Shown: positions 23,703 to 31,158 of the stretch, piece after piece
Layout of the letters: every line of letters begins with the position of its first letter
How positions within the stretch are numbered: the first letter of the stretch is position 1
Assembly (NCBI GenBank): GCA_030037635.1
Contig: JASHQH010000300.1
Span: 1 to 34,195, forward strand
DNA: 34,195 nucleotides
Direction of reading: 5' to 3'
DNA from: Acidobacteriaceae bacterium
Lineage (GTDB): Bacteria > Acidobacteriota > Terriglobia > Terriglobales > Acidobacteriaceae
Notes under the pieces: model-generated
Database searches by the model: none
What the model saw: the letters and a program-made list of their open reading frames with translations, nothing else
Told to the model about the DNA's origin: nothing
Position numbers and translations under genes: made by a program

Positions 23703-24079
23703 GACAAAAACAGCTTCTTCTTTCGTCTTGAGGGCCCGGCTGCCACAAGCAGCTGCGATTTCTGTGCTAAATTACTGCCGTCTCAAGGCGCCCAATGTTG
23801 TGGAAAAATCTGTGGATTACTTTCAGATCGCACAGGCCGGGATGCAGATTTCATCTCTTGCCAAGCGCCACTCCTCTCTGGTAGGCGTTGCAACTCCTTC
23901 ACTTTCAAGAAAGAATCGCTCCAGATTTCGACCCGCCAAGGCCGCGCTCGGGCTCGGGGCCGGTCTCCGCCGCTGCGGGCGGTTTCCACAGCCGGCCATG
24001 AAGATTCTGTAACAAAAGCCGGAATGTCTGTACCTGTTCAAAGTGAGCCCCATCACCAGCCAAACTCAAGGGTTCGCCC
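23703..24079. other. Intergenic region between skp2 terminator and lepA, with DnaA-box-like sites
   Basis: There is no credible gene in these 377 bases. Two DnaA-box-like 9-mers lie three bases apart: TGTGGAAAA (23799-23807, reverse complement TTTTCCACA) and TGTGGATTA (23811-23819, reverse complement TAATCCACA); a weaker one, GTTTCCACA, lies at 23982-23990. The stretch around 23930-23980 is a GC-rich block. The lepA 3' end lies at 24080 on the opposite strand, so both flanking genes converge here. Confidence 0.45.
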
Positions 24080-25891
24080 TCATTTCTGCTGTTCCTCGCC
24101 CACACGCAACACCGCCAGAAACGCCTCCTGCGGAATATCCACCTTGCCGATCCGCTTCATGCGTTTCTTTCCCTCTTTTTGCTTCTCCAGCAGCTTGCGC
24201 TTGCGCGTGATGTCGCCGCCGTAGCACTTAGCCAGCACGTTCTTGCGCAACGGGCTCACGGTTTCCCGGGCGATGATCTTGGCTCCGATCGCCGCCTGGA
24301 TCGCTACCTCGAATTGCTGCCGCGGAATGAGCTCGCGCATCTTCGACACCAGCGCCCGCCCGCGCTCGTAGGCGTGGTCGCGATGCACGATGATCGACAG
24401 CGCGTCGACTGGTTCACCAGAGACTAGGATGTCCAGCTTCACCATCGGCGATTCCCATTCGCCGGCAAGCTGGTAATCCAGCGACGCGTATCCCCGCGAA
24501 ACCGACTTCAGCCGGTCGTAGAAGTCCAGCACGATCTCGTTCAGCGGCAGCTCGTAGCTCAGCATCACCCGCGTCGGCGTCACGTACTCGAAGTTGATCT
24601 GCTTGCCGCGCTTTTCCTCAACCAGCTTGAAGATCCCGCCCACGTATTCCTCGTTGGTCAGAATCTTGGCCGCGATCACCGGCTCGCGGATACTCTCGAT
24701 GCTCTGCGGCTCAGGCCAGCGCGACGGGTTGTCGACCTCTATCTCTTTTCCATCCGTCAGCGTGATGTGATAACGCACGCTGGGCGCGGTGTTGATCAGG
24801 TCCAGCTCGTACTCGCGCTCCAGCCGTTCCTGGATGATCTCCATGTGCAGCAGGCCCAGAAATCCGCAGCGGAAGCCGAATCCCAAGGCCACCGAGCTCT
24901 CCGGCTCGAAGAAGAACGACGAATCGTTCAGGCGCAGCTTTTCCAGCGCGTCGCGCAGCAGCGTATGCTCGTGCGCATCCACCGTGTAAAGTCCTGAAAA
25001 GACCATCGGCTTGATGTCTTCAAAGCCGGGTAATGCCTCTTTGGCCGGGTGCGCGTCATCGGTCACCGTGTCGCCGATCTTGGTATCGCCCACGTTCTTG
25101 ATGGTGGCGGCGAAAAACCCCACTTCTCCGGCGGCCAGCTCGCCAATCTCCACCGGCTTGGGGCTCAGCACGCCCATCGATTCGATTTCGTGCACTCTTC
25201 CGTTCGACATCAGCCGGATGCGCTGTCCCTTGCGCATCGTTCCCTGCATCACTCGCACCAGGACAATCACCCCGCGATAGGCGTCGAACCATGAATCAAA
25301 AATCAACGCCTGGAGCGGGGCCTCCGGATTGCCAGTTGGGGAAGGAAGCCGATGCACGATTGCCTCCAGAACCTCGTCCACGCCCTGCCCGGTCTTGGCG
25401 CTCACCGGGATCGCATCCGTCGCATCCAGTCCCACCGCCTGCTCAATCGCCTCCTGAGTGCGCAGAATGTCGGCTGACGGCAGGTCGATCTTATTGATTA
25501 CGGGAATGATTTCCAGGCCGTGATGGATGGCGAGGTAGGCATTGGCCAGCGTCTGCGCCTCCACGCCCTGGCTCGCATCCACCACCAGCAGCGCGCCCTC
25601 GCACGAGGCCAGCGACCGTGAAACCTCGTAGCTGAAGTCCACATGGCCTGGAGTATCGATCAGGTTCAGTTGGTAGGTGTTCCCGTCCCGCGCCTTGTAC
25701 ATCATGCGCACCGCGTGCGCCTTGATGGTGATGCCTCGCTCCCGCTCCAGGTCCATGGCGTCCAGGACCTGAGCCTGCATCTCGCGGTCGGTCAAGGCAC
25801 CCGTCAGCTCAAGGAGCCGGTCGCTCAGCGTCGACTTGCCGTGGTCGATGTGCGCAATGATCGCGAAGTTACGAAGGAAACGGGCTTCCAT
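24080..25891 (-). CDS. lepA: Translation elongation factor 4 (LepA)
   Basis: A 603-residue ribosome-bound GTPase, full family length, that acts on stalled or mis-translocated ribosomes. It begins [20 protein letters not shown]. The GTPase motifs are complete: G1 [10 protein letters not shown]3 [12 protein letters not shown]4 [11 protein letters not shown]-Tu-like domain II ([20 protein letters not shown]), domain III and the EF-G domain V-like part ([20 protein letters not shown]) follow, then the LepA-specific C-terminal domain ([20 protein letters not shown] and [20 protein letters not shown]), ending [20 protein letters not shown]. No Shine-Dalgarno-like sequence precedes the ATG; the nearby bases are pyrimidine-rich. 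It is a single gene, convergent with skp2 and divergent from the transglycosylase. Confidence 0.98.
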   Translation of the reverse strand: MEARFLRNFAIIAHIDHGKSTLSDRLLELTGALTDREMQAQVLDAMDLERERGITIKAHAVRMMYKARDGNTYQLNLIDTPGHVDFSYEVSRSLASCEGALLVVDASQGVEAQTLANAYLAIHHGLEIIPVINKIDLPSADILRTQEAIEQAVGLDATDAIPVSAKTGQGVDEVLEAIVHRLPSPTGNPEAPLQALIFDSWFDAYRGVIVLVRVMQGTMRKGQRIRLMSNGRVHEIESMGVLSPKPVEIGELAAGEVGFFAATIKNVGDTKIGDTVTDDAHPAKEALPGFEDIKPMVFSGLYTVDAHEHTLLRDALEKLRLNDSSFFFEPESSVALGFGFRCGFLGLLHMEIIQERLEREYELDLINTAPSVRYHITLTDGKEIEVDNPSRWPEPQSIESIREPVIAAKILTNEEYVGGIFKLVEEKRGKQINFEYVTPTRVMLSYELPLNEIVLDFYDRLKSVSRGYASLDYQLAGEWESPMVKLDILVSGEPVDALSIIVHRDHAYERGRALVSKMRELIPRQQFEVAIQAAIGAKIIARETVSPLRKNVLAKCYGGDITRKRKLLEKQKEGKKRMKRIGKVDIPQEAFLAVLRVGEEQQK

Positions 25892-26057
25892 GGGAGGGCA
25901 TTCGGAGGGTTAGCTAAGCGCCGTTTTCCCGGCGCTGCCACGGCTACAGCGGTTCTAAGGCCGCTGCGCGCCGAAGCTGCACGCGCTGAGCGTTTTCCGT
26001 CAAGGAAGAGGCGCCCTGCAACATGCCTAAAGTGATGCATATCAACGGGAGAACCGC

Positions 26058-26085
26058 TTTGGCCCTCCTCGGTTTAGCTTATCAT
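26058..26085 (+). promoter_or_regulatory. Candidate promoter of the transglycosylase gene
   Basis: TATCAT (26080-26085) is a 5-of-6 match to the -10 box. TTGGCC (26059-26064) matches four positions of the -35 box with a short 15-base spacer. It lies about 60 bases before the chosen start, in the 252-base gap shared with divergent lepA. Confidence 0.35.
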
Positions 26086-26143
26086 CGGCATAGTGCTCCC
26101 CGCGCTCGCATCCCCGGCTGGCTCCTTGCGTCTTTTCGTGCGT

Positions 26144-28009
26144 ATGCCTTGTAATCGGCTGCTCAAGTCCGCTCCCCCAGCCGGAGTTGCCCTCCTGGCA
26201 GTGTCCCTCTGCGGCTGCGTACCGCCCGGGCCCGCCGCCCCAGCGGTTAAGCAGCCGCCGCAGGCCACCGCGCCGCCATTGCCCGCGGCTCCTGCGCCCC
26301 AGCAGCCAGCCACGCCGCCTCCGCCTCCGCCTCCCACGCCTGAACAACAGCGGGCCGCGGTGCTGATCGACCAGGTTGAGGCAGCCTACGCGGCCGGCGA
26401 CGCCGCCTACCGCAAGGGTCAGCTCGCCGAAGCCAAAACCCAGTTCGACCGCGCCGTCGATCTCATGCTCTCCAGCGGCCTCGATATCAAGGCCGATCCG
26501 AAACTCGAGGACGAATTCGACAAAATCGTCGACCAGGTGAATGCCCTCGAGATGGAGGCCCTCAAGCAGGGTAACGGCTTTGTGCCCAAAGAGGAGATCA
26601 CCCCTGCCGAAGCTGCCAGCGACGTCACCTTCGCCGTCGACCCCAATCTCGTCGCCAAGGCCAAGGCCGAGCTTTCCACCACCAAATCGGACCTGCCGCT
26701 GATGATGAATGACTATGTGGCAGGCTTCATCAACTTCTTCGCCTACACGCTCAAGGGCCACAATACTCTGCTCCACTCATTCGAGCGTTCCGGCCGCTAC
26801 AAGGCCATGATCCAGCGCATCCTTGCCGAGGAAGGTGTTCCTCAGGACCTGATCTACCTCGCGGTGGCCGAGTCCGGCTTCCAGCCGCAGGCCGTCAACC
26901 GCCGTTCCCGCGCCGGGGGCATGTGGCAATTCATGCCCCATGGCGACTATGGCCTGGTGCGCAACGCCTACGTCGACGAGCGGTTCGACCCGGAAAAATC
27001 CACCCGCGCCTACGCCCGCTATATGAAATTCCTTTATGACCAGCTCGGCGACTGGTACCTGGCGATGGCCGCCTATGACCATGGCGCGGGCAACATGCAG
27101 CGCGCCGTCGAGCGCACCGGCTACGCCGACTTCTGGGAGCTTTACAATCGCCACGAACTGCCCCGCGAAACTCAAAACTACGTCCCCGAGATCCTGGCCG
27201 CCATCATCATCGCCAACCACCCCGAACAGTACGGATTCGACGACGTCACCCTCGACCCTCCCGTGCTCACTGACACAGTCACTATCAACTACTCCATCAG
27301 CCTTCGCCTCGTCTCCGACCTCGTCGGAGCCCCCGTGGACGAGATTGAGGCCCTCAATCCCAGCCTCCTGCGCATGGTTACCCCACCCGACCCGCCTTTC
27401 GACCTGCACCTTCCCGCCGGTACGGCCACCCTCTTTGAGCAGCGGGCTGCGCTCATCCCCGAGGAAAAGCGCAACTCCTGGCGCTACCACCTGGTGGCTG
27501 AAGGCGATTCGCTGGCATCGGTAGCGCAGGAATACAGCGTCACGGCTGCCAGTCTGGCCACTGCCAATCAGCTCCATCCCGGCGATAGCCTGGCAAGCAT
27601 CCAGGCGCTCGTGGTTCCGGTTCCTCCGGCCGCCGAGCCGCTTGCCCGCACCCGGCTTTACACGGCGCGCCGCGGCGACACCCTGGTCACCATCGCCGAC
27701 CGCTTCGGCGTTTCTTTAGGCCAGTTGCGCCGCTGGAACAACATCCCCTCCGGCACGCGCGTCGAGCCCGGCCGCCGTCTCCACGTAGCTGAGCCCCTGC
27801 CACCGCGCAGCTCGTCGCGCCGCCGCCGGACCTCGGCAACCGGCGTCCGGCATACCGGCGCCTCAGCGCCAGGATCCCGGCCAGCCACGACTAAATCCGG
27901 GACCCCAGCCTCCGCGCAACGGCACCCCTCTGGCTCGAAAACCCCCTCCAAAACGGCCAACGGCGCCACGCACAAGCCTTCCAGCTCCACAAAATCTGCC
28001 ACACCTTGA
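26144..28009 (+). CDS. Lipoprotein lytic transglycosylase with LysM repeats (MltD-like)
   Basis: A 621-residue murein hydrolase from the ATG at 26144; a GTG at 26093 is possible but puts 17 extra residues before the leader. The signal peptide ends in a lipobox-like SLCGC, so it is probably a lipoprotein; the Cys at the -2 position is unusual. A long Pro/Ala linker (residues about 27-70) and a helical region precede the SLT domain: YLAVAESGFQPQAVNRRSRA with catalytic Glu243, GGMWQFMPHGDYGL, and WYLAMAAYDHGAGNMQRAV. MltD-type enzymes cleave the MurNAc-GlcNAc bond to a 1,6-anhydro product. Two LysM modules follow (YHLVAEGDSLASVAQEYSVT; YTARRGDTLVTIADRFGVSL), which bind peptidoglycan. The last 70 or so residues are a basic Ser/Thr/Arg-rich tail. 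It stands alone between lepA and the H1-like gene. Confidence 0.93.
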   Translation: MPCNRLLKSAPPAGVALLAVSLCGCVPPGPAAPAVKQPPQATAPPLPAAPAPQQPATPPPPPPPTPEQQRAAVLIDQVEAAYAAGDAAYRKGQLAEAKTQFDRAVDLMLSSGLDIKADPKLEDEFDKIVDQVNALEMEALKQGNGFVPKEEITPAEAASDVTFAVDPNLVAKAKAELSTTKSDLPLMMNDYVAGFINFFAYTLKGHNTLLHSFERSGRYKAMIQRILAEEGVPQDLIYLAVAESGFQPQAVNRRSRAGGMWQFMPHGDYGLVRNAYVDERFDPEKSTRAYARYMKFLYDQLGDWYLAMAAYDHGAGNMQRAVERTGYADFWELYNRHELPRETQNYVPEILAAIIIANHPEQYGFDDVTLDPPVLTDTVTINYSISLRLVSDLVGAPVDEIEALNPSLLRMVTPPDPPFDLHLPAGTATLFEQRAALIPEEKRNSWRYHLVAEGDSLASVAQEYSVTAASLATANQLHPGDSLASIQALVVPVPPAAEPLARTRLYTARRGDTLVTIADRFGVSLGQLRRWNNIPSGTRVEPGRRLHVAEPLPPRSSSRRRRTSATGVRHTGASAPGSRPATTKSGTPASAQRHPSGSKTPSKTANGATHKPSSSTKSATP

Positions 28010-28162
28010 AAAAATCTGCAGTCGACGTCACTTCGCGACTTGGTTTTTCTTGTCATTGTGGGCAAGCTAAAGCTACAATCGCTTGCGCGAGCAAGATGCT
28101 TCCATCTGCGTCGCGAAATCGCAATTGATATTGATCAGCGGCAATCCGCTGGAGGCAATGGG

Positions 28163-28612
28163 ATGGATGAAGTGTTCAGGATGTACGCAATGAGTGACGG
28201 CGACCCCTTCGGGAAGCCGGGTGATCCGGACTCCGAACGGGTCGAAGCCTTTGCCGACGAAGAGGAAGATGAGTTGGAAACTGCCGGCATCCTTACCTCC
28301 TCGGACGACGATGAGGTGATTGCTGAAGAAACAGTGGTCGCAATTGTCGAGACGCCCGCGCCAAAGTCCGCCCCCAAGAAGGCCCAAAAGAAGGCCGCGG
28401 CCAAAAAGCCGGCGAAAAAAGCTGCCAAGAAAGCGCCGACCAAGAAAGCCGCCAAGAAGAAGGCTCCGGCTAAGAAGGCTGCGAAGAAGGTAGCCAAAAA
28501 GGCGGCCAAGAAGAAAGCGCCGGCCAAGAAAGCCGCCAAGAAGAAGGCTCCGGCTAAAAAGGCCAAGAAGACGGCCAAGAAAGGCGCCAAAAAGAAGTCG
28601 AAGAAGAAGTAG
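28163..28612 (+). CDS. Histone H1-like Lys/Ala/Pro-rich protein with acidic N-terminus
   Basis: A 149-residue protein; the ATG at 28163 has GGAGG (28151-28155) 7 bases upstream. Residues 1-65 are acidic (for example VEAFADEEEDELETAG and TSSDDDEVIAEETV). From about residue 68 to the end it is only Lys, Ala, Pro and a few other residues in repeats such as KKAAKKKAPAKKAAKK. Such tails resemble eukaryotic H1, chlamydial Hc1/Hc2 and AlgP-like proteins, which bind DNA without base specificity. The acidic half could shield or regulate the tail; this is inference. The tail is encoded by AAGAAG-type repeats, which are prone to length change. It is convergent with the glycosidase gene, with a shared terminator. 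Confidence 0.85.
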   Translation: MDEVFRMYAMSDGDPFGKPGDPDSERVEAFADEEEDELETAGILTSSDDDEVIAEETVVAIVETPAPKSAPKKAQKKAAAKKPAKKAAKKAPTKKAAKKKAPAKKAAKKVAKKAAKKKAPAKKAAKKKAPAKKAKKTAKKGAKKKSKKK

Positions 28613-28713
28613 GCTTCGCAGCGTTGAATCCAAAGCCCGGCACGCGCGGCGTGGGGGCGGATGTGTGGTGTCCGGGGTTTGCCTGCTCCCGGTCATCAAA
28701 CAGAGATCAATCG

Positions 28714-28741
28714 AAAGGCCCGGTTCAGCGCCGGGCCTTTT
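28714..28741. terminator. Bidirectional terminator between convergent genes
   Basis: AAAGGCCCGG (28714-28723) and CCGGGCCTTT (28731-28740) form a perfect 10-bp stem with a 7-base loop. A T follows on the right and A runs precede on the left, so the hairpin can stop transcripts from the H1-like gene (plus) and from the glycosidase gene (minus). Confidence 0.85.
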
Positions 28742-28844
28742 CTGCGTGCGCCGGCTTTCGATGGCGCTTCAGCCAGCCTTGTTTTTTGAAAGGGCACGGC
28801 TTTCAGGGCCTGCCCTTGCCAAGCCGGATTCAGGCAATCGGGTT

Positions 28845-31019
28845 TCAGTTCCTGCTGAGGTATGCAGCGTCAGGCACGTCGCCGAGCGGCACTCCCGGGC
28901 CCTCCCAAAGCATCCGTGGCGTGCCCTGGCTGGCGGTATTGAGCGCTTCGATGTGAATGGTGTGCAGGCCGGCACGCAGGCCCAGCGCACCGCGATCGTA
29001 GCGGAGCGCGTTGCCGGGCGAGCCGCAAACCTGCTGGAAGGGCGCGCCCGTCCTGGCTACTTCGATGCCATCGATCACCAGGCGCGCCCCGTCGCGGTCG
29101 ATGAGATGAAACGTGTAGCCGCCGTCAACGGGAATCTTGATGAATCCATCCCATGTGGTTGCGAAGGGCATGGCAACCTGAGTATCGGCCGCCAGATTGG
29201 TTGAAACGCCGCTTTGCGCGGGTTGGAGCGCGGAGAAATCGGGCAGCGAGGTCCACGCGCCAGTGTAGATTTTCCATGCCAGGCCCGGTGCAGTTTGCCC
29301 GGCGGCTTTGACCGCATCGTGCCAGCTCGCGACGGCGACAAGTCCCTGCGCCGCCCAATCCTGATGGCCGGAATCGTCGGTCACATGGAGCAGGACGCGA
29401 AAACGGCCCGCCCCGTTCCCGCCGTCGAGCTCGGTGCCAAGCGCGTCAGGGAAGCGATGGCGCACGCGGCGGCCGTGGGAGGTTTGTCCATCGCCCAAAA
29501 GCCAGGTGTAATGCGCGCCTGGCGCCGATTGCGCGGTGAACGTGATCTTCTGTCGGGGCGCGAAGACCGGCGGGTCGACGCGGAAGGCGGCCACGAGCGG
29601 CGAAGGCGGCGCGAATTTCGGCTGCGCAGCTCCCGCCGAAACCACAAGCGGCAGCTGGGCGTCATTGGCGACGCGGGTTTGCCCGTATTTCACATTGTCG
29701 AAGGTCACGTCTGTCACGTCGCCGGTAAGGGTGGATTCGGCGAGGGGCGGCTGATCGAGCGCCCAGATGTTGCGAAAGACGAATCCGTGGAGCGCGGGCT
29801 GCTCCTGCTCCATCTGCACCAGCGAATACCAATTGTCGAGAAGCAGGTTCTCAAAGGTTACGCCGGAGTGGTCGCCGCTGGCGCCATTGGCGCCCCAGAA
29901 ACCGAGCAGGCCGAAGGTTTGGCCGCAGGCGCCAATGCCGGCGTGGAGAATGTCGGAGTCGCGGAGGGTGAAGTTGCGGGAGTTGAAGGTTTTCTCCGGC
30001 CACCCGATGCGAACCACGTTGGAGATGCTGGTGGAAAGCTCGCTGTTTTCGACCAGGATGTCGTTGACGTCGGAGCCGGGGCGGAGCATGTCGGCCTCGG
30101 TGTAGCCATCCCAGTTGCCCTCCATCGCCAGGTCATCGTCTGAAGCGCGCAGAAAAGCGTTGCGCACCACGGTGTCGCCGCCGCCCAGCCAGTCCATGCC
30201 ATCCTGGTTGGCGTTCAGAGGGTTGCCGCCGATGACGCGCAGATCGTCGTAGCGGAAGCCGGTGGAGCCGGTCATCTGAATGGACCAGGTTCGTGAGCGG
30301 ACGATGCAGGTGAGGCCGTCGATCTCGACGTTGTGCGCCTGGTAAGCATCGATGCAGTGCCAGTCGGGCTTTTGCATCCATCCTTCGTCGGTTTCGGGAC
30401 TTTGCGGGCCTTCATAGACGATGGTTCCTTGCCCCAGGACCTTGACGTTCTGCACCTGCCACAGATTCAGACTGCCGAACAGGTAGGCTCCAGGCGCCAG
30501 GTAGATGGTGTCGCCGCTCTTGGGATTGAGGCTTTCGCGATGCAGTCCCGGAGGCACGATGGTGACGTTAGGGCCGGGTGCGGGAGGCGGCGGGGGCGGC
30601 TTGGAGACGAAAAGGAAGAGCATTCGCGCCTGATTGAGATAATCGCCGGGACGTGAGACGGCGATTTTGGCGGGGCCAGGGAGACGAAAACGGATGGTCT
30701 GGGGTTCAGCGGCAGTGTGCGTGGGGCGCAGGCCGAGCCGCCATGGCTCGATGTCGACGCCGCTATTCCAGAAGGTGGGGTCGGCCGCGGTAATCGAGAT
30801 CTCGACCGGCCCGCTGGTGTCGAAGCTGACGAATTCGTAGTGTGAGGCGGCTTGAGCCACGTCGACGCGCTGGTTGTTGACGGTAACCGCGAAGAAGCTG
30901 GAACGCATTTCAGGCGGGACGGGCGCGGCCTGGAGACGCTGCGCGGAGCAGGCGACACTTGAAACCATAAAAAGGGCGAGAATGAGCGCGCAAAAACCCG
31001 GCAACAGGCAAAACCTCAA
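28845..31019 (-). CDS. Secreted beta-helix glycoside hydrolase (GH28/GH49-like) with PKD and PA14 domains
   Basis: I place the start at the TTG at 31019, which gives a good leader (MRFCLLPGFCALILALFMVS, cleaved near CSAQ) and 724 residues. The frame stays open to 31157, but that extension would overlap the divergent promoter and has no leader. A beta-sandwich N-terminal part (FFAVTVNNQRVDVAQ and on) and a Pro-rich linker precede a right-handed beta helix: SGDTIYLAPGAYLFGSLNLW, NVKVLGQGTIVYEG. The likely catalytic acids are Asp273/Asp276 (NQDGMDWLGGG) and Asp294-296 (RASDDDLAMEG), as in clan GH-N, which includes polygalacturonases (GH28) and dextranases (GH49). Then a PKD domain (about 476-558, HYTWLLGDGQTSHGRRVRHR) and a C-terminal PA14 domain (about 577-716, DGGYTFHLIDRDGARLVIDG). 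The substrate is a polysaccharide, but which one is unclear. Confidence 0.8.
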   Translation of the reverse strand: MRFCLLPGFCALILALFMVSSVACSAQRLQAAPVPPEMRSSFFAVTVNNQRVDVAQAASHYEFVSFDTSGPVEISITAADPTFWNSGVDIEPWRLGLRPTHTAAEPQTIRFRLPGPAKIAVSRPGDYLNQARMLFLFVSKPPPPPPAPGPNVTIVPPGLHRESLNPKSGDTIYLAPGAYLFGSLNLWQVQNVKVLGQGTIVYEGPQSPETDEGWMQKPDWHCIDAYQAHNVEIDGLTCIVRSRTWSIQMTGSTGFRYDDLRVIGGNPLNANQDGMDWLGGGDTVVRNAFLRASDDDLAMEGNWDGYTEADMLRPGSDVNDILVENSELSTSISNVVRIGWPEKTFNSRNFTLRDSDILHAGIGACGQTFGLLGFWGANGASGDHSGVTFENLLLDNWYSLVQMEQEQPALHGFVFRNIWALDQPPLAESTLTGDVTDVTFDNVKYGQTRVANDAQLPLVVSAGAAQPKFAPPSPLVAAFRVDPPVFAPRQKITFTAQSAPGAHYTWLLGDGQTSHGRRVRHRFPDALGTELDGGNGAGRFRVLLHVTDDSGHQDWAAQGLVAVASWHDAVKAAGQTAPGLAWKIYTGAWTSLPDFSALQPAQSGVSTNLAADTQVAMPFATTWDGFIKIPVDGGYTFHLIDRDGARLVIDGIEVARTGAPFQQVCGSPGNALRYDRGALGLRAGLHTIHIEALNTASQGTPRMLWEGPGVPLGDVPDAAYLSRN

Positions 31020-31074
31020 GTAGCTTCTGGAAACCAGACTAATGTACCACCGGGAATGCCTTAGGCGTGGCTGA

Positions 31075-31104
31075 GCGACACGGATATGCGGGAGCAGATA
31101 TAAT
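31075..31104 (+). promoter_or_regulatory. Probable promoter of the GH115 gene
   Basis: A perfect TATAAT (31099-31104) lies 55 bases before the ATG. GCGACA (31075-31080) is a partial -35 match with an 18-base spacer. It lies in the 139-base gap between the two divergent glycosidase genes. Confidence 0.5.
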
Positions 31105-31158
31105 TCGTGGCGCGAAGAAAACCACGAAATCCACTGTTCTGCACGAGGGGGAATCAAA

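Noticed and set aside
23665-24012. A 115-codon plus-strand frame after skp2
   Set aside because: It runs through the skp2 terminator and a low-complexity GC block, has no ribosome-binding site of its own and shows no family features.
28073-28699. Minus-strand frame opposite the H1-like gene encoding a Leu/Arg/Phe-rich protein
   Set aside because: It is the mirror of the Lys/Ala repeats; the plus-strand gene has a well-placed GGAGG and a sensible composition.
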